Shown: piece by piece, positions 28,669 through 41,423 of the stretch
Layout: each line of letters begins with the position of its first letter
How positions within the stretch are numbered: the first letter of the stretch is position 1
Assembly (NCBI GenBank): GCA_964020155.1
Contig: OZ026556.1
Span: 4,988,267 to 5,052,266 of the forward strand
Direction: 5' to 3'
DNA from: Chondrilla cf. caribensis
Lineage: Eukaryota > Porifera > Demospongiae > Chondrillida > Chondrillidae
Length of the DNA stretch: 64,000 nucleotides
The notes under the pieces: model-generated
What the model was told of the DNA's origin: nothing
Databases searched by the model: none
What the model saw: only the letters and a program-made list of their open reading frames with translations
Position numbers and translations under genes: made by a program

Positions 28669-29475
28669 TGGGATCATTTCATGCTTGCAGGGCATTAGCA
28701 TACTTTCAGGTCATTAGCGAAGTGTGTGACTGAAAAAAGACAGTCCTCCCTTGCAATCAATCAGACACATTCCATTATCATCTAACAAACAACACCAAGC
28801 TTACATGTGGACACACCACACCAACTAAAGGCTGAGACCACAAAAATGAGATCATTAAAATGTCTACAATAATGTATTTATTCTGTTCGAATCAAAAAAC
28901 GGCACTCACCTCCATGCAGCTCCGTCTTCTGGCGTACAATGTCTAGTTCTCTGTCTCCGAAAGCTTGCCCGAAGATCTTGCTGGCCAGAGACGGGACGAC
29001 GGCACAGTCGACAATCCCCGCCTCGTCAACATCGGCTTGGCGAAATACCTTCGCCAGAACTGAAATAACGCGAAAAACATTGATCAAATCACCTTCAGTG
29101 GGTGGACAGTACTAACGAGTAACTATGGCTGTTACATGGCCAAATTGAGAGGCTTTACCCTGATCGGATTATGGGTGGAGTTAACTGGCTACTGGAGACA
29201 TACAAGTGAGGCGACACTAATGGTAGATCGGTGTGGTATAACGAGTGACAGAAATGACGAAGTATCAGCAATGGACAAAGACACGATCCTTACTTGAAAG
29301 CTAAACAGATAAGATTAAAACATTATCTCTAATGAATATGTGGCATCACAGAGCATTCAGAGGAGGAAATCGTTTAAAATTTGTAAGAAACAATGTAAGC
29401 AGAAGATCAGGTTGTGGAATGAACTAACTTACCCTCGTACTGAGCTTGGGTGAAGATAAAAGATGGTGACGACAT
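25723..29475 (-). CDS. Septin (SEPT3/9-like GTPase) with N-terminal EF-hand-like region
   Basis: Ten phase-consistent exons on the minus strand: 29433-29475, 28910-29059, 28090-28266, 27818-27943, 27440-27521, 27154-27291, 26839-26956, 26668-26763, 25921-26069, 25723-25828; 394 residues. From about residue 100 it is a clear septin: [20 protein letters not shown] (polybasic membrane-binding helix), GESGLGKST (P-loop), TDTPGFGD (G3), AKAD (G4) and the septin unique element with WGLVEVEN. Septins form GTP-bound filaments at membranes, the cytokinetic furrow and the cilium base. The first 90 residues are unlike known septin N-termini: [14 protein letters not shown] resembles an EF-hand loop and [10 protein letters not shown] its paired helix. 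Position 12 of the loop is not Glu, so calcium binding is doubtful. The C-terminus lacks a coiled coil, as in the SEPT3 group. Confidence 0.93.
26485..26575. repeat. (CA)n microsatellite in a septin intron
   Basis: CA tract between exons 8 and 9; on the gene's own strand it reads GT. Confidence 0.93.
28495..28665. repeat. (GT)n-rich microsatellite in septin intron 2
   Basis: Two GT tracts separated by GTGAGTGT-type variants, on the plus strand (CA on the gene strand). Confidence 0.92.
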
Positions 29476-30047
29476 TGTCTTCCAAGGCTTGTCCAGAAAG
29501 AAATCTACTACGGGTTGAAAGAAGTTACCGCAGATCACGCCCACAGGTGTGCTCTATGAATCTCGTTACCGACTAGCGGACCAATCAAAATGACTGTTGA
29601 GCAATAGACGATACACCCTTTACGCCCACCGCCCACAATAATAATTGGCAGAAAAGAGGGTCAGGAACTTCTTACCCTCAGACAACGATGTTTGATATCT
29701 TATAGTCTCCTCAGATCAGCCATAACATGGTTAAGAGATTCGAGATCACCCTACCATCATCCTTTACCTCATGATTCAAGTATTGAGCTTGTGATTGGTG
29801 AAGCCCAAATCCCCCATTGACTCTGAACTGCTTGCAGTTAACACAAACAAGATTTCTTCGTTGTTAAAATACAATCATCGCCATTTTTAGTGCCCATGAA
29901 TGATTTACCAGAAGTATGTACTCACCCAAGGACGTACTATACTCATGATAGACACTAACAACCATCTATGCTGTAGTTTAGCAAGTTGCATTGTACGGTA
30001 GGCATGAAGAAATCACGTGATGCATTCTATTCGCGCTTCAAATCAAA
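29476..30047. promoter_or_regulatory. Head-to-head region, septin / CCP110
   Basis: 572 bases between opposed start codons. It contains ATTGG/CCAAT boxes (29580 and 29795) and the palindrome TCACGTGA at 30013-30020, about 28 bases before the CCP110 ATG. Confidence 0.55.
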
Positions 30048-31580
30048 ATGGCTGGTACAGAAACTGGCACAGCGTGGGAGACGGTGGACCTGCCTGATTT
30101 CAACTCTTTACCCTACATTGTGAGTAACTTATATGTGAGAAGTGGACATGTTATTATGAGCAGTGACAAACTTTGAATATTCCTTCCTTTAATTATTCAG
30201 GTCCCAAGTTGGCAAAAGTCTACCCTGCAAAAATATAAGAAATTAGCACTAGAGAAAGAAGAACTTATTGCTAGTAGGAAGGAGAGGAAGCTGCATGAAT
30301 TAAGAGAGTATGTTCGTAAGAGACTAAACGAACTAGAAGTGAGTATCTGCCTCATATCTTGTTGATATGAAAGGCTCCATATTTGTTTGTTGATTATAAT
30401 TATGATACGTTTTAGACCAAACCAAGTACACTAGGTGCTCCTTGTGGTTCTGAAGCACACGAGTCTAGCACCACTGAAGACAATGTCCAAGACGATGATG
30501 GAGGCAAGTGGGTGAAATCCTTGACAGAACATCGCTCAGAATATGTCTCAGTTTACAAGGATGATAAGGGGCTTACACATCGAGAAATGATGAGCTCTCA
30601 TATTACCAAAGATGTGCTTACAGAGAATGTCAGTTTGCAGTGTACCCCGGGGAGACCTCTTGTGACTGACAGTAGTGTAATCCCAGCCTCTGTTGAGGGA
30701 GATTTGAGGAAACATACAAGGGAAAAGAAGGAAAACCAAAGGCCCTTAACTGGAAAACTATTGGAGGTGTGTAGAATCCTTGTAGCTGGTGGTATTTGAC
30801 AGAGCTTGTGCCGAATACCAATGTCTGTATACTACCTCCAGCGCTGGAGATGTAGCAAGTTAGCAGCTATTGCCAAAGGCTTTCTTGTAAGGCGGTTGTA
30901 TCAAAGCAACAAAGTGAAACATTTGCGGAAAACAGTTAAGGTGACTGTTAACTGTTAATCACTAGTACGTATCACCCTGTGTACATGTGAGATACCCTCT
31001 GTGTACAGGATGCTGAAAGGGTACTGGAGTCCTTGCCAGATTTTTCTGCCACAGCGAACAAAGAAGACCTTCAGTTGAAGGCCAGAGTCACAGCTCAGGT
31101 ACTGTCTGAGTGAGATACGTGCTGTTCAATGTCAAGAATTTGCTCTGATGTACCAGTATACTTGGGTTAGGGCTAGTATGGTGTTACTGTAGTTCAAAAA
31201 TTAGGTCACAGTTTGTATGTATGTGTACTAGCATTGTATAGTATTATGTATGTACTGGGTTAGTTGTGTATTGCTAGATATTCTTCTTCATCCCTCTACC
31301 TTAGTTACTGGCAGCCAAGATTGCTGTGCACGAGATATTCTTTGAGCTACAGCCTTATGACCGGATGGTCTACATAGCGCACACCAGAGCAGCGCAAGAG
31401 GAAAGGAGAAGGCGATACGTCAGACCATCAACTGTACCTGTGGAAGAGAAGTTGAGAAAGCCGACTGGAAGACTGTCGGCCGCCACACTGAAGGCCATTG
31501 AACGAAAGAAGCACTCTCCAGCACCCAACAACCGCACCCGTGTTCACAAGACTTCTACTCCACACACAAGTTCGAATTGA
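30048..31580 (+). CDS. CCP110: CCP110 (CP110) centriolar protein, short form
   Basis: Six phase-consistent exons: 30048-30119, 30201-30338, 30416-30766, 30842-30940, 31009-31098, 31305-31580; 341 residues. The C-terminal half carries the CP110 signature: RCSKLAAIAKGFLVRRLYQS (IQ-like, calmodulin-binding helix) followed by HLRKTVKDAERVLESL, VHEIFFEL and LSAATLKAIERKK, all matching the conserved C-terminal domain of vertebrate CP110. An N-terminal charged helix (YKKLALEKEELIASRKERK) may be a coiled coil. CP110 caps the distal end of centrioles, limits their length and blocks cilium growth until removed. Vertebrate proteins are about 1,000 residues; here the central disordered region is almost absent. 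AATAAA at 31613 may be the poly(A) signal. It is tail-to-tail with the next gene, 91 bases apart. Confidence 0.92.
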
Positions 31581-31671
31581 AATAATGACTTATATGACAC
31601 AATTACAAATTCAATAAAAAAGTATATTACTGCTGTTTGTGATTGAAGAGTGTGTACTTAAAAATATAACC

Positions 31672-33935
31672 TCAGGGTGGTGGGGGGCAGTGTACATTAG
31701 TGTCTGATTCATGATGACTTGATTTTTTTGCTGGACGGATACGCGGTGATGTATCCTCCACTGGAAATGGTAGACGTGGCTTTTCTTCTGTAAACGTCAT
31801 TTTCTCTTGTTCTTTGTTTGCAAATTTCTCTCGACAAGACGGGCACAACTGGAAATCCAAACAAGCCAGTCCTTCTATTGAAATACATAGCAAATGTGTT
31901 GTCACTTCAATATTTCAATCATTACCATCCTATTACAGATTGTTGTGTATACTACACTTTGTATGTGATTGTAGTACACCAATTGTATGATGTGCATTAG
32001 AACATTATAGGTGACTGGGTAGTGTACACTCAACAATCACCTAGTAGTTTGAATTCCGTCCTGGTGGCCAACTGACGAAGGAACTGGCTCCCACCGTGCA
32101 TTGCATCAAGTAGTGTGCCCCACGTCTTTGGAGAACTCCCACAGCCATTCAGCCATTTGGACATGACACAGTTAACATTCCAACGAGCATCATTTAGACT
32201 CATGTCTTTCCTATCGATGTCCTCAAGTGACAATTCCAGAGGATTTAGGAAATCGAACCAAGCATTCACACGGTCAGTTTCTATGTCCTCGATGACTACA
32301 GCTTGTATTATCCTAATAGACAGGTGGCACCTCCGAACTGCAGCATGAATACATTCAGAATGATTGACTGTTAGAGTGTGTTGAACTCCGCAGTACACTG
32401 TAGGACTCACATGCCTTGGAGACCATCTCCCGTAGCTGTTGTATATCTTCTTTCAGTTTAGTTATCTACAATATTGATACAGTGTGTTGTTTTAGTGCAC
32501 CATTGTTTGCAAGATAACTGCCAATGTCCACATCAAATACCTCATGTTTCAGTTTCCGTGTTTTCTGCTTATGCTTTGTATCTTTCTCCTTCTGAATTGC
32601 AGACTCCTCGACAACCTTTTTCTCACTCTTGAATAAATCAGCCTAAGAAATGGTAACACAGGCACAGTGAAGTATTCTGTTGTCTCCAAGGCAACAGGTA
32701 TAGTAGAATTTGTTTTTTAAGGAGACATATATATGTAGGTTATGTTAAAATCGCAAAATTGATTAATGGTCAATTTTAAATGGATTTTATGCCACCAAAC
32801 CATATTGACACACAGAAGAAATACGGTATTACTCTGTACCAGTGCACATTTCTTCTTGGTACCATGTTTAACTATGCATAACTGACAAACATGAACAAGT
32901 ACACTACAGAGTATCTCACTTGCAGTTGAGAGACTTCAAGTTCTAGTCTTTTAATCTTCTTTCTCATTTCTCCACTGCGATGCAGGTTTGACTGATACTT
33001 ATCCTCGCTCGCCTGTAAGAGCATTTCACGAGAATGAATGTCAACTGACTTTGCACATACGTAGCTTAAATGACAGACACACAAATAACTATTATTTTTG
33101 ACATCAACAAGCTAGGTCTAGTATCAGGGAGAGGAGTGTTAGTATTATTTGCCTCCTCCAAACACTATTGCCATATATGCATGTGAGTTTACACTACAAC
33201 ACTGTTATCAATATTCTGCTGACTCAGGTGATCCATCTCTCACTACTCTCTACAAATTGTACAGGAATCATAACAATCACACACATGAAGTTCTTGGTGT
33301 AGCTGTGTGTTATCCCTTTGCAGTCCAGTCATCTCCAGTTGTAGTCTTCTAATCTTCTTTTCCATTTCTCCATTACGATGCAGGTTTAATTGATACTCAT
33401 CATCTCTCGCCTGTAAGAGCATTTTACGAGAATGAATGTCAACTGACTTAGCACATAACCTGAATGACAGACATGCAAATATTGTTGACATCAACAAGGT
33501 CTAGTATCAGGTGCCTCCTCCAAACATTATCACCATATATCTATGTGAGTTCACACTACAACACTGTTGTCAACAATCTGCTGACTCAGGTCATCTATGG
33601 TCACATCTAAACTCCCACCACTCTGTATAAAATGTACATGAGTCATCACATTACAAACTGTAACGTCTCCATTCTGCTTCTTTCACCTGTGCACACACGA
33701 ATGCACCCACATCAGTGACACATCAGTTATCAAGTAACACACAAGGTATTCACTCTATGTTTATGAAATTATAGTATATTTGTATTCAATTCCAATTCAC
33801 TTTTATAATTTCCTGGTACTGTCCTATTTTCTCATGTAATCTCTCGTTTTCCTTCGACAAACTACGACAAGTTGGACATTCTGCTTGACCGGCCGAGGTG
33901 TATCCGGAGCTACTAGAGTAAGTTCTCCGAGACAT
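31672..33935 (-). CDS. Coiled-coil protein with death-domain-like region and two CPxC motifs
   Basis: Seven phase-consistent exons on the minus strand: 33801-33935, 33285-33410, 32920-33012, 32541-32642, 32411-32465, 32041-32337, 31672-31874; 336 residues. The start MSRRTYSSSS is followed by ECPTCRSLSKENERLHEKIG; residues about 30-165 are a charged heptad-like coiled coil. Exon 6 (residues about 171-269) resembles a death-fold domain: WFDFLNPLELSLEDIDR and VMSKWLNGCGSSPKTWGTLL, with the typical final Trp and leucines. The last exon holds a second motif, LCPSCREKFANKEQEK. Death domains form adaptor oligomers in apoptosis and innate signalling, so an adaptor role is inferred only. Exons 2 and 3 are tandem homologues. 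I recognise no orthologue. Confidence 0.72.
32880..33660. repeat. Tandem duplication of an exon with its introns
   Basis: Two copies, about 32880-33280 and 33285-33660, share exon sequence (CGAGAATGAATGTCAACTGA upstream, TGCAGGTTT inside) and intron sequence (ACACTACAACACTGTT, CTGCTGACTCAGGT). The coded peptides are paralogous: EYQLNLHRNGEMEKKIRRL and KYQSNLHRSGEMRKKIKRL. Confidence 0.88.
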
Positions 33936-34392
33936 TCTTCAACGAGGCTGTCTATAACTCGAATCACCACGGACGTCAGGTACGCTTCCTTCAGAAGGAT
34001 ACTAGACTCTTCGCCTGAAGACAAAACGTATCCAAATATTAGACAAACCAATTCGTAGTGAAAACGGAATGAGAACGTTCTTCCATAATAATAAGCGTAG
34101 GATCCCTTTATATCTCGGCAACTCCTCCGTGTCTGCATTTGCACGCTCCGGCAAGATTCCAATGCCGGGGAGTCCCCGCCTCATTACCATAGCAATCACA
34201 CAAGAAAATGGAAGGTGGGTTTCTAGTCGAACGACTCCTCGGGCTCGTGTCATCCGGCAGCTGCTGTTACCCTCCTCAGGTACTAGAAGGAAGTGGGAAT
34301 CGTCCAAAATAATAAAGGAATTACCCGGCAGACCAAAAACGAATAAAAACGTAAGATTTTTATCTTCAACGAGCTGAGTTTTTGCATTCTAG
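33936..34392. promoter_or_regulatory. Head-to-head region; unresolved 5' end of KATNIP
   Basis: The minus-strand gene starts at 33935. The first supported KATNIP exon opens at 34393 and needs an upstream exon ending in phase 2, which I could not find. ATGs at 34069, 34162 and 34208 are candidates but none joins in frame. Confidence 0.4.
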
Positions 34393-35146
34393 AGGTCATT
34401 GTCGGTTTTCTATCCAGTCGACGGGGCCATCGCAAGACTATAGCGACTATTTACTGAAACTACAGGAAAAGAACAGGGTGATGAAGAAGCTGAAGGAGAA
34501 GAATGCTGAAATGATTGAAAAGGAGAGGAAGGAACAAGGCTTCACGGTATATCTCAATGGAGAAAATGCCAAAAAGAGAAAGAGTTCGAACAAGGCGGAG
34601 AGACCACGGAAAGGTCCACCGTCTTCAGACGCTAAGCAGGAAGCATACACTGGTACTCACAGGCGTCAAGGTAAACGTGAACCACACTGTTGGGCACAGT
34701 GAATATTATTGTGTCCATATTCAGTGCTAACTGTATCGGTTGATACTGCTTCCTTGTGCCATGTCTCCCAGTGGACCTCCTAGATGACTTTGTCAGTGAT
34801 GACAGAGAAGAAGATGATAGCAAAGTTGACTTATCGCAGCGCAAGGAGTGGTCACAGGTGACTACTGTCTGTAGCCTGTGTTCACCCTCTAGGGTGTGCA
34901 TGTTTATGTACATACGTACACTATGTAGTGTGTGAATGTCAACATATGTATTATACTTGCCTGCCTATTTTGGCGATAATGTACATACATACGTATGTAT
35001 GTATCCTACCTGTCTATGTGTCTTAGGGTGATGTGAGGATCAAGACAAGCAGTGGTAAACGTCTTGATCTGCAAGCACCGGAGCGACTCACTGGTGACTA
35101 TGATTCTGATTTCGAGACTACATTGACTGAGAGCACAGTGGTAAGT

Positions 35147-35229
<83 letters not shown>

Positions 35230-35958
35230 ATGTGCATGCACATGGATCTGTGTACCTGTGTATGTGTTGTACATAGTATATGAGTGCATATGTTAGTTGC
35301 ATTTAAGTCAAAATGATTGGACATATGATATCTAGAGTTCTCAGGGATCAGACATTTCAATCCCAGGGTTGTTATCCTCGGTTTGTATGATGTGCGTATC
35401 ATGTGCCTCAATCACAGCCTCTCAATAATGCCAAGAGTAATCTGTCGTCTTGTGTATTCTCATCGGATGCTGTCAGTGATGAGCAGGACAATGAGGTGTC
35501 CTCTGAGGAGAGTGACTCTGGTAACGAACAGCTTGTGGAACCACCCACAGGACACCATGAGGGAATAATGGAGTTCTCGTCTGCTCCATGTATGTGTGTG
35601 TGCGTACGTATGTGTTTATATGCATATTTATGGATCTACATACATACATACGTACGTATATGTATGTGTATATGTATTCGGACGTGTGTGGGTGTCTACT
35701 GTTATTTGAGCTACGATGTGATAAACACTGCACTGTGTGTGATTTTTATACCTGTATGTTTTGTACGTAGGTCTCCGCTCTGGAGTGCTCTTATCACACA
35801 CCAAGCATGGTGACGGCAGCAGAAGTGCCAATGCAGCGAGCCGTCCTTTCACCGTTGGAACACCCTTGAGGGAGAGTACTACACACCTAAGACAAAATAG
35901 TGCTCCAGTACAGGGTAAGAGGGTGTCATGTGTTGTGTGTGTGTGTATGTGTGTGTGT

Positions 35959-36048
<90 letters not shown>

Positions 36049-39000
36049 ATGCGTGCCTTTCTTCAGTAACATAAGCATGTATTTATACATGCATGTATCC
36101 ATGTGTGTATGTATGTATTTATATATTGTGCACATGCCAACAGTCCATAGTTTATAGAATATGTACGTACATGTGTGTACACTTACCCAGGAACCCGATC
36201 ACTTAAATCCGTCTCTAAGAGGCTAACATCACTGAATGATTCTTTGGAATTCGATGCCAGAGATCTGATGAAGGCTATGGAAGAAGAGAACAGTAGATTG
36301 TCCGTTGGTCAGAAATCGCAGCAGAAGGAAGAATTTGATCTCACGTTAACATACCACCCCAGCACCTCTGTTATGTATGATGGTACTTCAGGTACAACTG
36401 ATATTTTAGAAGAAACATTGAAAGAGAGGGACTTTCTCGAAGAAACATTGAAAGAGAAAGATCTTCTAGAAGAGACATTGAAGGGAATGGATAGGCTTCC
36501 ATCTCAACTACAGAACGTGTGTGCTGCAGCATCTTTGGACATCACTGCTGATGAAGGTATGCCTTGTCACTAGCACAGCAGGGGGTAGTCTCAGAGCTGT
36601 TTCAAGGTCCTGTGAAGAGCCCTGAACCTCCTCTCTGTCCTTCCACAGGTGAGAAAGTGTGTGGGTTGAGGGTCCTGTCCTCCCCTCCACCCGGTAGCAC
36701 CGATGTTGGAGTGAAGAAAGGTGGACGTCCACAGGTGACAAACCCCTCTGACAAGAACATGGGGAGAGACGGCTTGTTAGACAATGGCGACAATGAAGGC
36801 AGTTGTTCTTTGGATGACAGTGTGTTGAGAAGGAACCACCCACAGGCCGTGATGGACCTCACATCGCCATTCCACAGTGAGAACCAAAGGAGTGCAAGGA
36901 CTGATAGCAGTGGAGGTGGAAGGACTGATAGCAGTGGAGGTGGAAGGACTGATAGCAGTGGAGGCAGAAGGACTGATAGCAGTGGAGGTGGAAGGACTGA
37001 TAGCAGTGGAGGTGGAAGGACTGATAGCAGGGGAGGTGGAAGCATCCCAGATTGGTTGAGAACGTCCACTGAAAAAACGTTTGAAGACAGTGAGTGTTCT
37101 CAAATAGCACAAGATGTACCTACCTAGCCCTGTAAAGTCTGTGTTGAGTGTGTCTGTGTTGCTGAATGTGGTAGATATGCCAGGTGGTCAGTGGTATGGA
37201 TCAACTTCAATAGCCACTGTGTTTGGGGACGAGAAAGGCCCTCAGAGCCGCCCCTGCAGTGGGCGTGTCAGTGGGCTGAGAGGAGAAATGATTAGAACTA
37301 GTTCTGCTGATGGCAGAGCAAGACCCAAGAAGAAGGAGAAAGCTGCCAGCACCAGACAATCGAGGTTCCTCTCTCCGCATTGAATTGGGGATGTGGGGTA
37401 CTTGGTCCAACTTGTTCCTGTTTTGTTCCAATATCTAGTGAGGAAGTTCCACCTTCGCATGACCAGCACACTGAAGACCCCCCATTCACCTCTCAGAGTA
37501 GAGTTAAAACTGCTGTAAGTTGGTAGCTCATTGCATGCCTCCTATGATGCTCACATGCTGAGGTGTAGTCTGGTTACTTGTTACAAATGTGTATTGTGGT
37601 ACATGCATGTACATACGTACGTATGTTGGTTGCTTTCAGGTTTTGGCCAAGGGTAGAAGACCGATAATGCTCAGTTCAGGCTCGAATCCTGTCCTTCCTC
37701 CTTCAGTTGACGACACCCTAGTGAGTGTGCTCTACGAGAGCAAGAGAACAGATTTGGTCCAGGCAAAGCCCAAGCCAGAGCCCAGAGCCACACAAGAGGG
37801 TTCAGGGGTTGTGCAGGTGGGTACATTACTGGTATTTGTGGAGGTACGTACATAATGACTGTGCGTCTCCTTCATATACATATATACCTACGTACATATG
37901 TACGTATGTACAGTACGTTCTGGACCATGTATTTCTTATTTGTGTCTCTGTGCAGAGTTCCTTGGACATTTCCAAGGAGTCACTCAGTGATCCAGTGGAG
38001 TGTGTGTCTGGTCCTGAGACCTCGGTAAAGGGCAGACAGAAGTGGAACTCCATCGAGAGGAGGTCCATTGAAGAATGTTTAGCTTCATTGTCAAAGTTTG
38101 ACTCCCACCACTTGGGAAGGATATCCAGTGATGTCCAACATGGTACGAACATACAGAGGGTACAGCGGTACTGTGGGTACTGTGGGGATGGTGGGGATGG
38201 TGGGTATGGTGGGTACTGTGGGTATGGTGGGTACTGTGGGTATGGTGGGTATGGTGGGTACTGTGGGTATGGTGGATATGGTGGGTATGGTGGGTATGGT
38301 GGGTACTGTGGGTATGGTGGGTGGGTGTATGTTGTGCGTGGAAATGGTACTGTATGTGTACACATTTGAACCACTGTGACACTTAACATGAATACATATG
38401 CATGTGAGTGTGGGTCTCCATAATAATGTTGAATTGTACTACTTCAGACCAAGGAGATGAAGAGTCGAATACAGAAGGAGGTGATTCTGGGGAAAAGTAA
38501 GTGATTTAGTTATATATTTGCATACAGCATGTACATGGCCGTGGTGTATGCATGTACACTACAGATATGTACGTAGCACTACATGTATCACATATGCACG
38601 TGTGAGCACAGGTTTGTTGTGTCACAAGGATGAGATCAACATACATCCTCTCCTGCAGTCCCCAGATTGAAATACCCGTCCTCCCAGTTGGTAAAGAGCT
38701 GGTTCTCAACATCCTCTCAACCTGGGGTGACCACTACTACGTTGGACTGAACGGCATTGAGGTCTTCACAGCCACTGGAGAGAGGGCACCAGTGACAGAG
38801 GTGTGGCTTACATACACCTCCAGCTATGTATGTACTGATTCCCCTCTTGGTGGTTGTACAGTACATATGTACATTTCAGCTGTATTTACGTGTGTACAGG
38901 AGTTGCTGATTGTCACATACGTATGTACGTGCATATTCTCCTATATCACATACCACTAGATCAGAGCTGACCCTTCTGATATCAATGTTTTGCCCGACTA

Positions 39001-39076
39001 TGACAGTGACCCAAGAGTGGTCTCCAACCTGCTGGATGGGGTCAACAGGACAAGGTACGTACAGTACATATGTAGT

Positions 39077-39133
<57 letters not shown>

Positions 39134-41334
39134 TGTAAGCACATATGTATGTACGTACGTACCGTTCTCCTTGGCTGTAGGGATGACTTGCACATGTGGC
39201 TAGCACCCTTCACAAAGAGGACTAACCACTTCATTTATCTCACATTCCAACAGAAATGTGTTGTTGCCATGATCAGAATATGGGTAAGACCCTGTAATCA
39301 CAGAATCTCTAATGACCCTGTTACCATAGGCATCCTCTTCCCCTAACAGAACTACAACAAATCTCGTATTCACTCACACCGAGGTGCCAGGCACGTCCAG
39401 ATGTTCTTGGATGGGGCAACCATTTTCGATGGAGAAATAGCCAAGTACGTACGTATGTACATATGTATGTACATCCTCAAAATGTATCCTGTACTCACTT
39501 CATACCTGAGGGTACATGCACCCATGTATCTTAGCTGCATGTAGAGGTGCCAACACACTGCACACACACAAAGGGCTGTTTGCTCACTACACACGCATGC
39601 ACATAATAATGTGTATCTACTACGTTCGGTATGTGCCTTAGTCTAGTCAGTATGCTCTGCTTTACTCTGTTGCTGCATATCATTGAAGTTGATCTAGGAG
39701 CTGTGCTAGAGGCTGGACGTACGTATACTGTGTAGCCTCCACCCAATTATCATCAGCTTCATCTGCACCCTTCCTAAGGCCACTGTGTAGTTAACATGTA
39801 CGTATCCTGATGACCCACTAGTAGGTGACCTTTTGGTAACTAATTGATTGGTTAATTGTCACATATGGGATATCAGGAATACATAGGATATGAGAGTCAC
39901 TCAGTCTCTTTGATGTTGCCACAAACCAATATACACGAATACACAGTATCATTATTATGTACAGTATCTACTACGTATATACTGTATGTACAATATGTAT
40001 GAATGTGCCTACATGTACATATGTTCATATTCTTCTGTCCTCAGATCTTGTGGAGGTCTTTCTGGGGATTTGGAAGAGTTTGGTGATGTAAGTAATCTCA
40101 TACCAAGATTACTAACTTCATATTTGATGACAGTCCTCTCTCCACAGACCATACTGTTCACAACAGACGATGATATCCTTTCAAAAGTGGCTGCTAATGA
40201 CACTGCAGCTCAGGAAGACCTTCAGGGCTATTACGATGGCTGTGAGGAAACAGAAGAATGTCTTCTCCATCGTCCATCGACTGCAGATCATAGCCAACTG
40301 GTACGTATGTGTGTATGTGGTTCTGTGTACCGGAATGAGTCAGCCAATGCACACACCCATGTAACACTACACCTGTATCTATGTGCAACCACGGGCCAAG
40401 TTCCTGGTATATGTAACCACAATACGTAACTGTACACCCAGAGGTATATGTGATCTAATACGCACATGTGTAGGTAACTGTAGACTACTGGGTATCAATA
40501 TATCTAATTACGTACGTGTGTGTTTTGTCTTTCCTGGGCCTCCTGGCTGCAGGAGGTTGCTGGAGATCGTCCGTTCACATCAGCCAACACAACACAGACC
40601 AGCCAAGAGAAACACTTCTCCATGCAAGAGTCTGTCATTGAAGAAGATGAAACTTGTGTGGACAGTAAACCAGTCATTCGAGATGGATGCCTCTTTGGCC
40701 AAGGTATTGATGTACAGTCTGGCTGTAGACCGCTCACAGTGTTGATGTGCCATTTGGGTTTTTGTTTGCTTTAGTTTTGGAATTGAACTTTACTGAAACT
40801 TGGGGAGATCCCTATTATTTGGGACTAACTGGACTAGAAATTCTTGGTCATGCCCACTGTCCAATATCTATCACTGCTGATCAACTTGAGGTGAGTCCTT
40901 ACACCTGTGTACTTGGGTAGAGTCCCAGTTGTAATCAACTGTCAATTGTGACTTAGGGAAATCCCAAAGATTTGACTGTCTTGGAAGGTTACGAGGATGA
41001 CGACAGAACATTAGACAAGTGAGCAGTGTTGCTGGTAGTGCAAGTCATACCAGTTGGATGTGGTTGTGTTCGGTCATCCCCAATGGTCTCCTGCTCCTCC
41101 TGACAGACTTGTGGATGGTGTCACTGTGACCACTTCAGACGAACACATGTGGCTGGTGCCCTTCTCTCACGGAGAGGACCACTTGGTGGTGATCACCCTG
41201 GAGAAACCTGTGGAAATCACTGCACTGCGATTCTGGAACTACAACAAGACTCCCGAGGACACTTTCAGAGGAGTGAGTTCTCTTCACATACTCCCCTCAC
41301 ACAGCAGTGGCCATATGTGGTGGACTGTGTATGA

Positions 41335-41423
<89 letters not shown>

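Noticed and set aside
33824..34162. Minus-strand 112-codon frame reading through the 5' end of the coiled-coil gene
   Set aside because: The supported reading is the other frame from the ATG at 33935, which gives the CPTC motif and joins in phase to the next exon.
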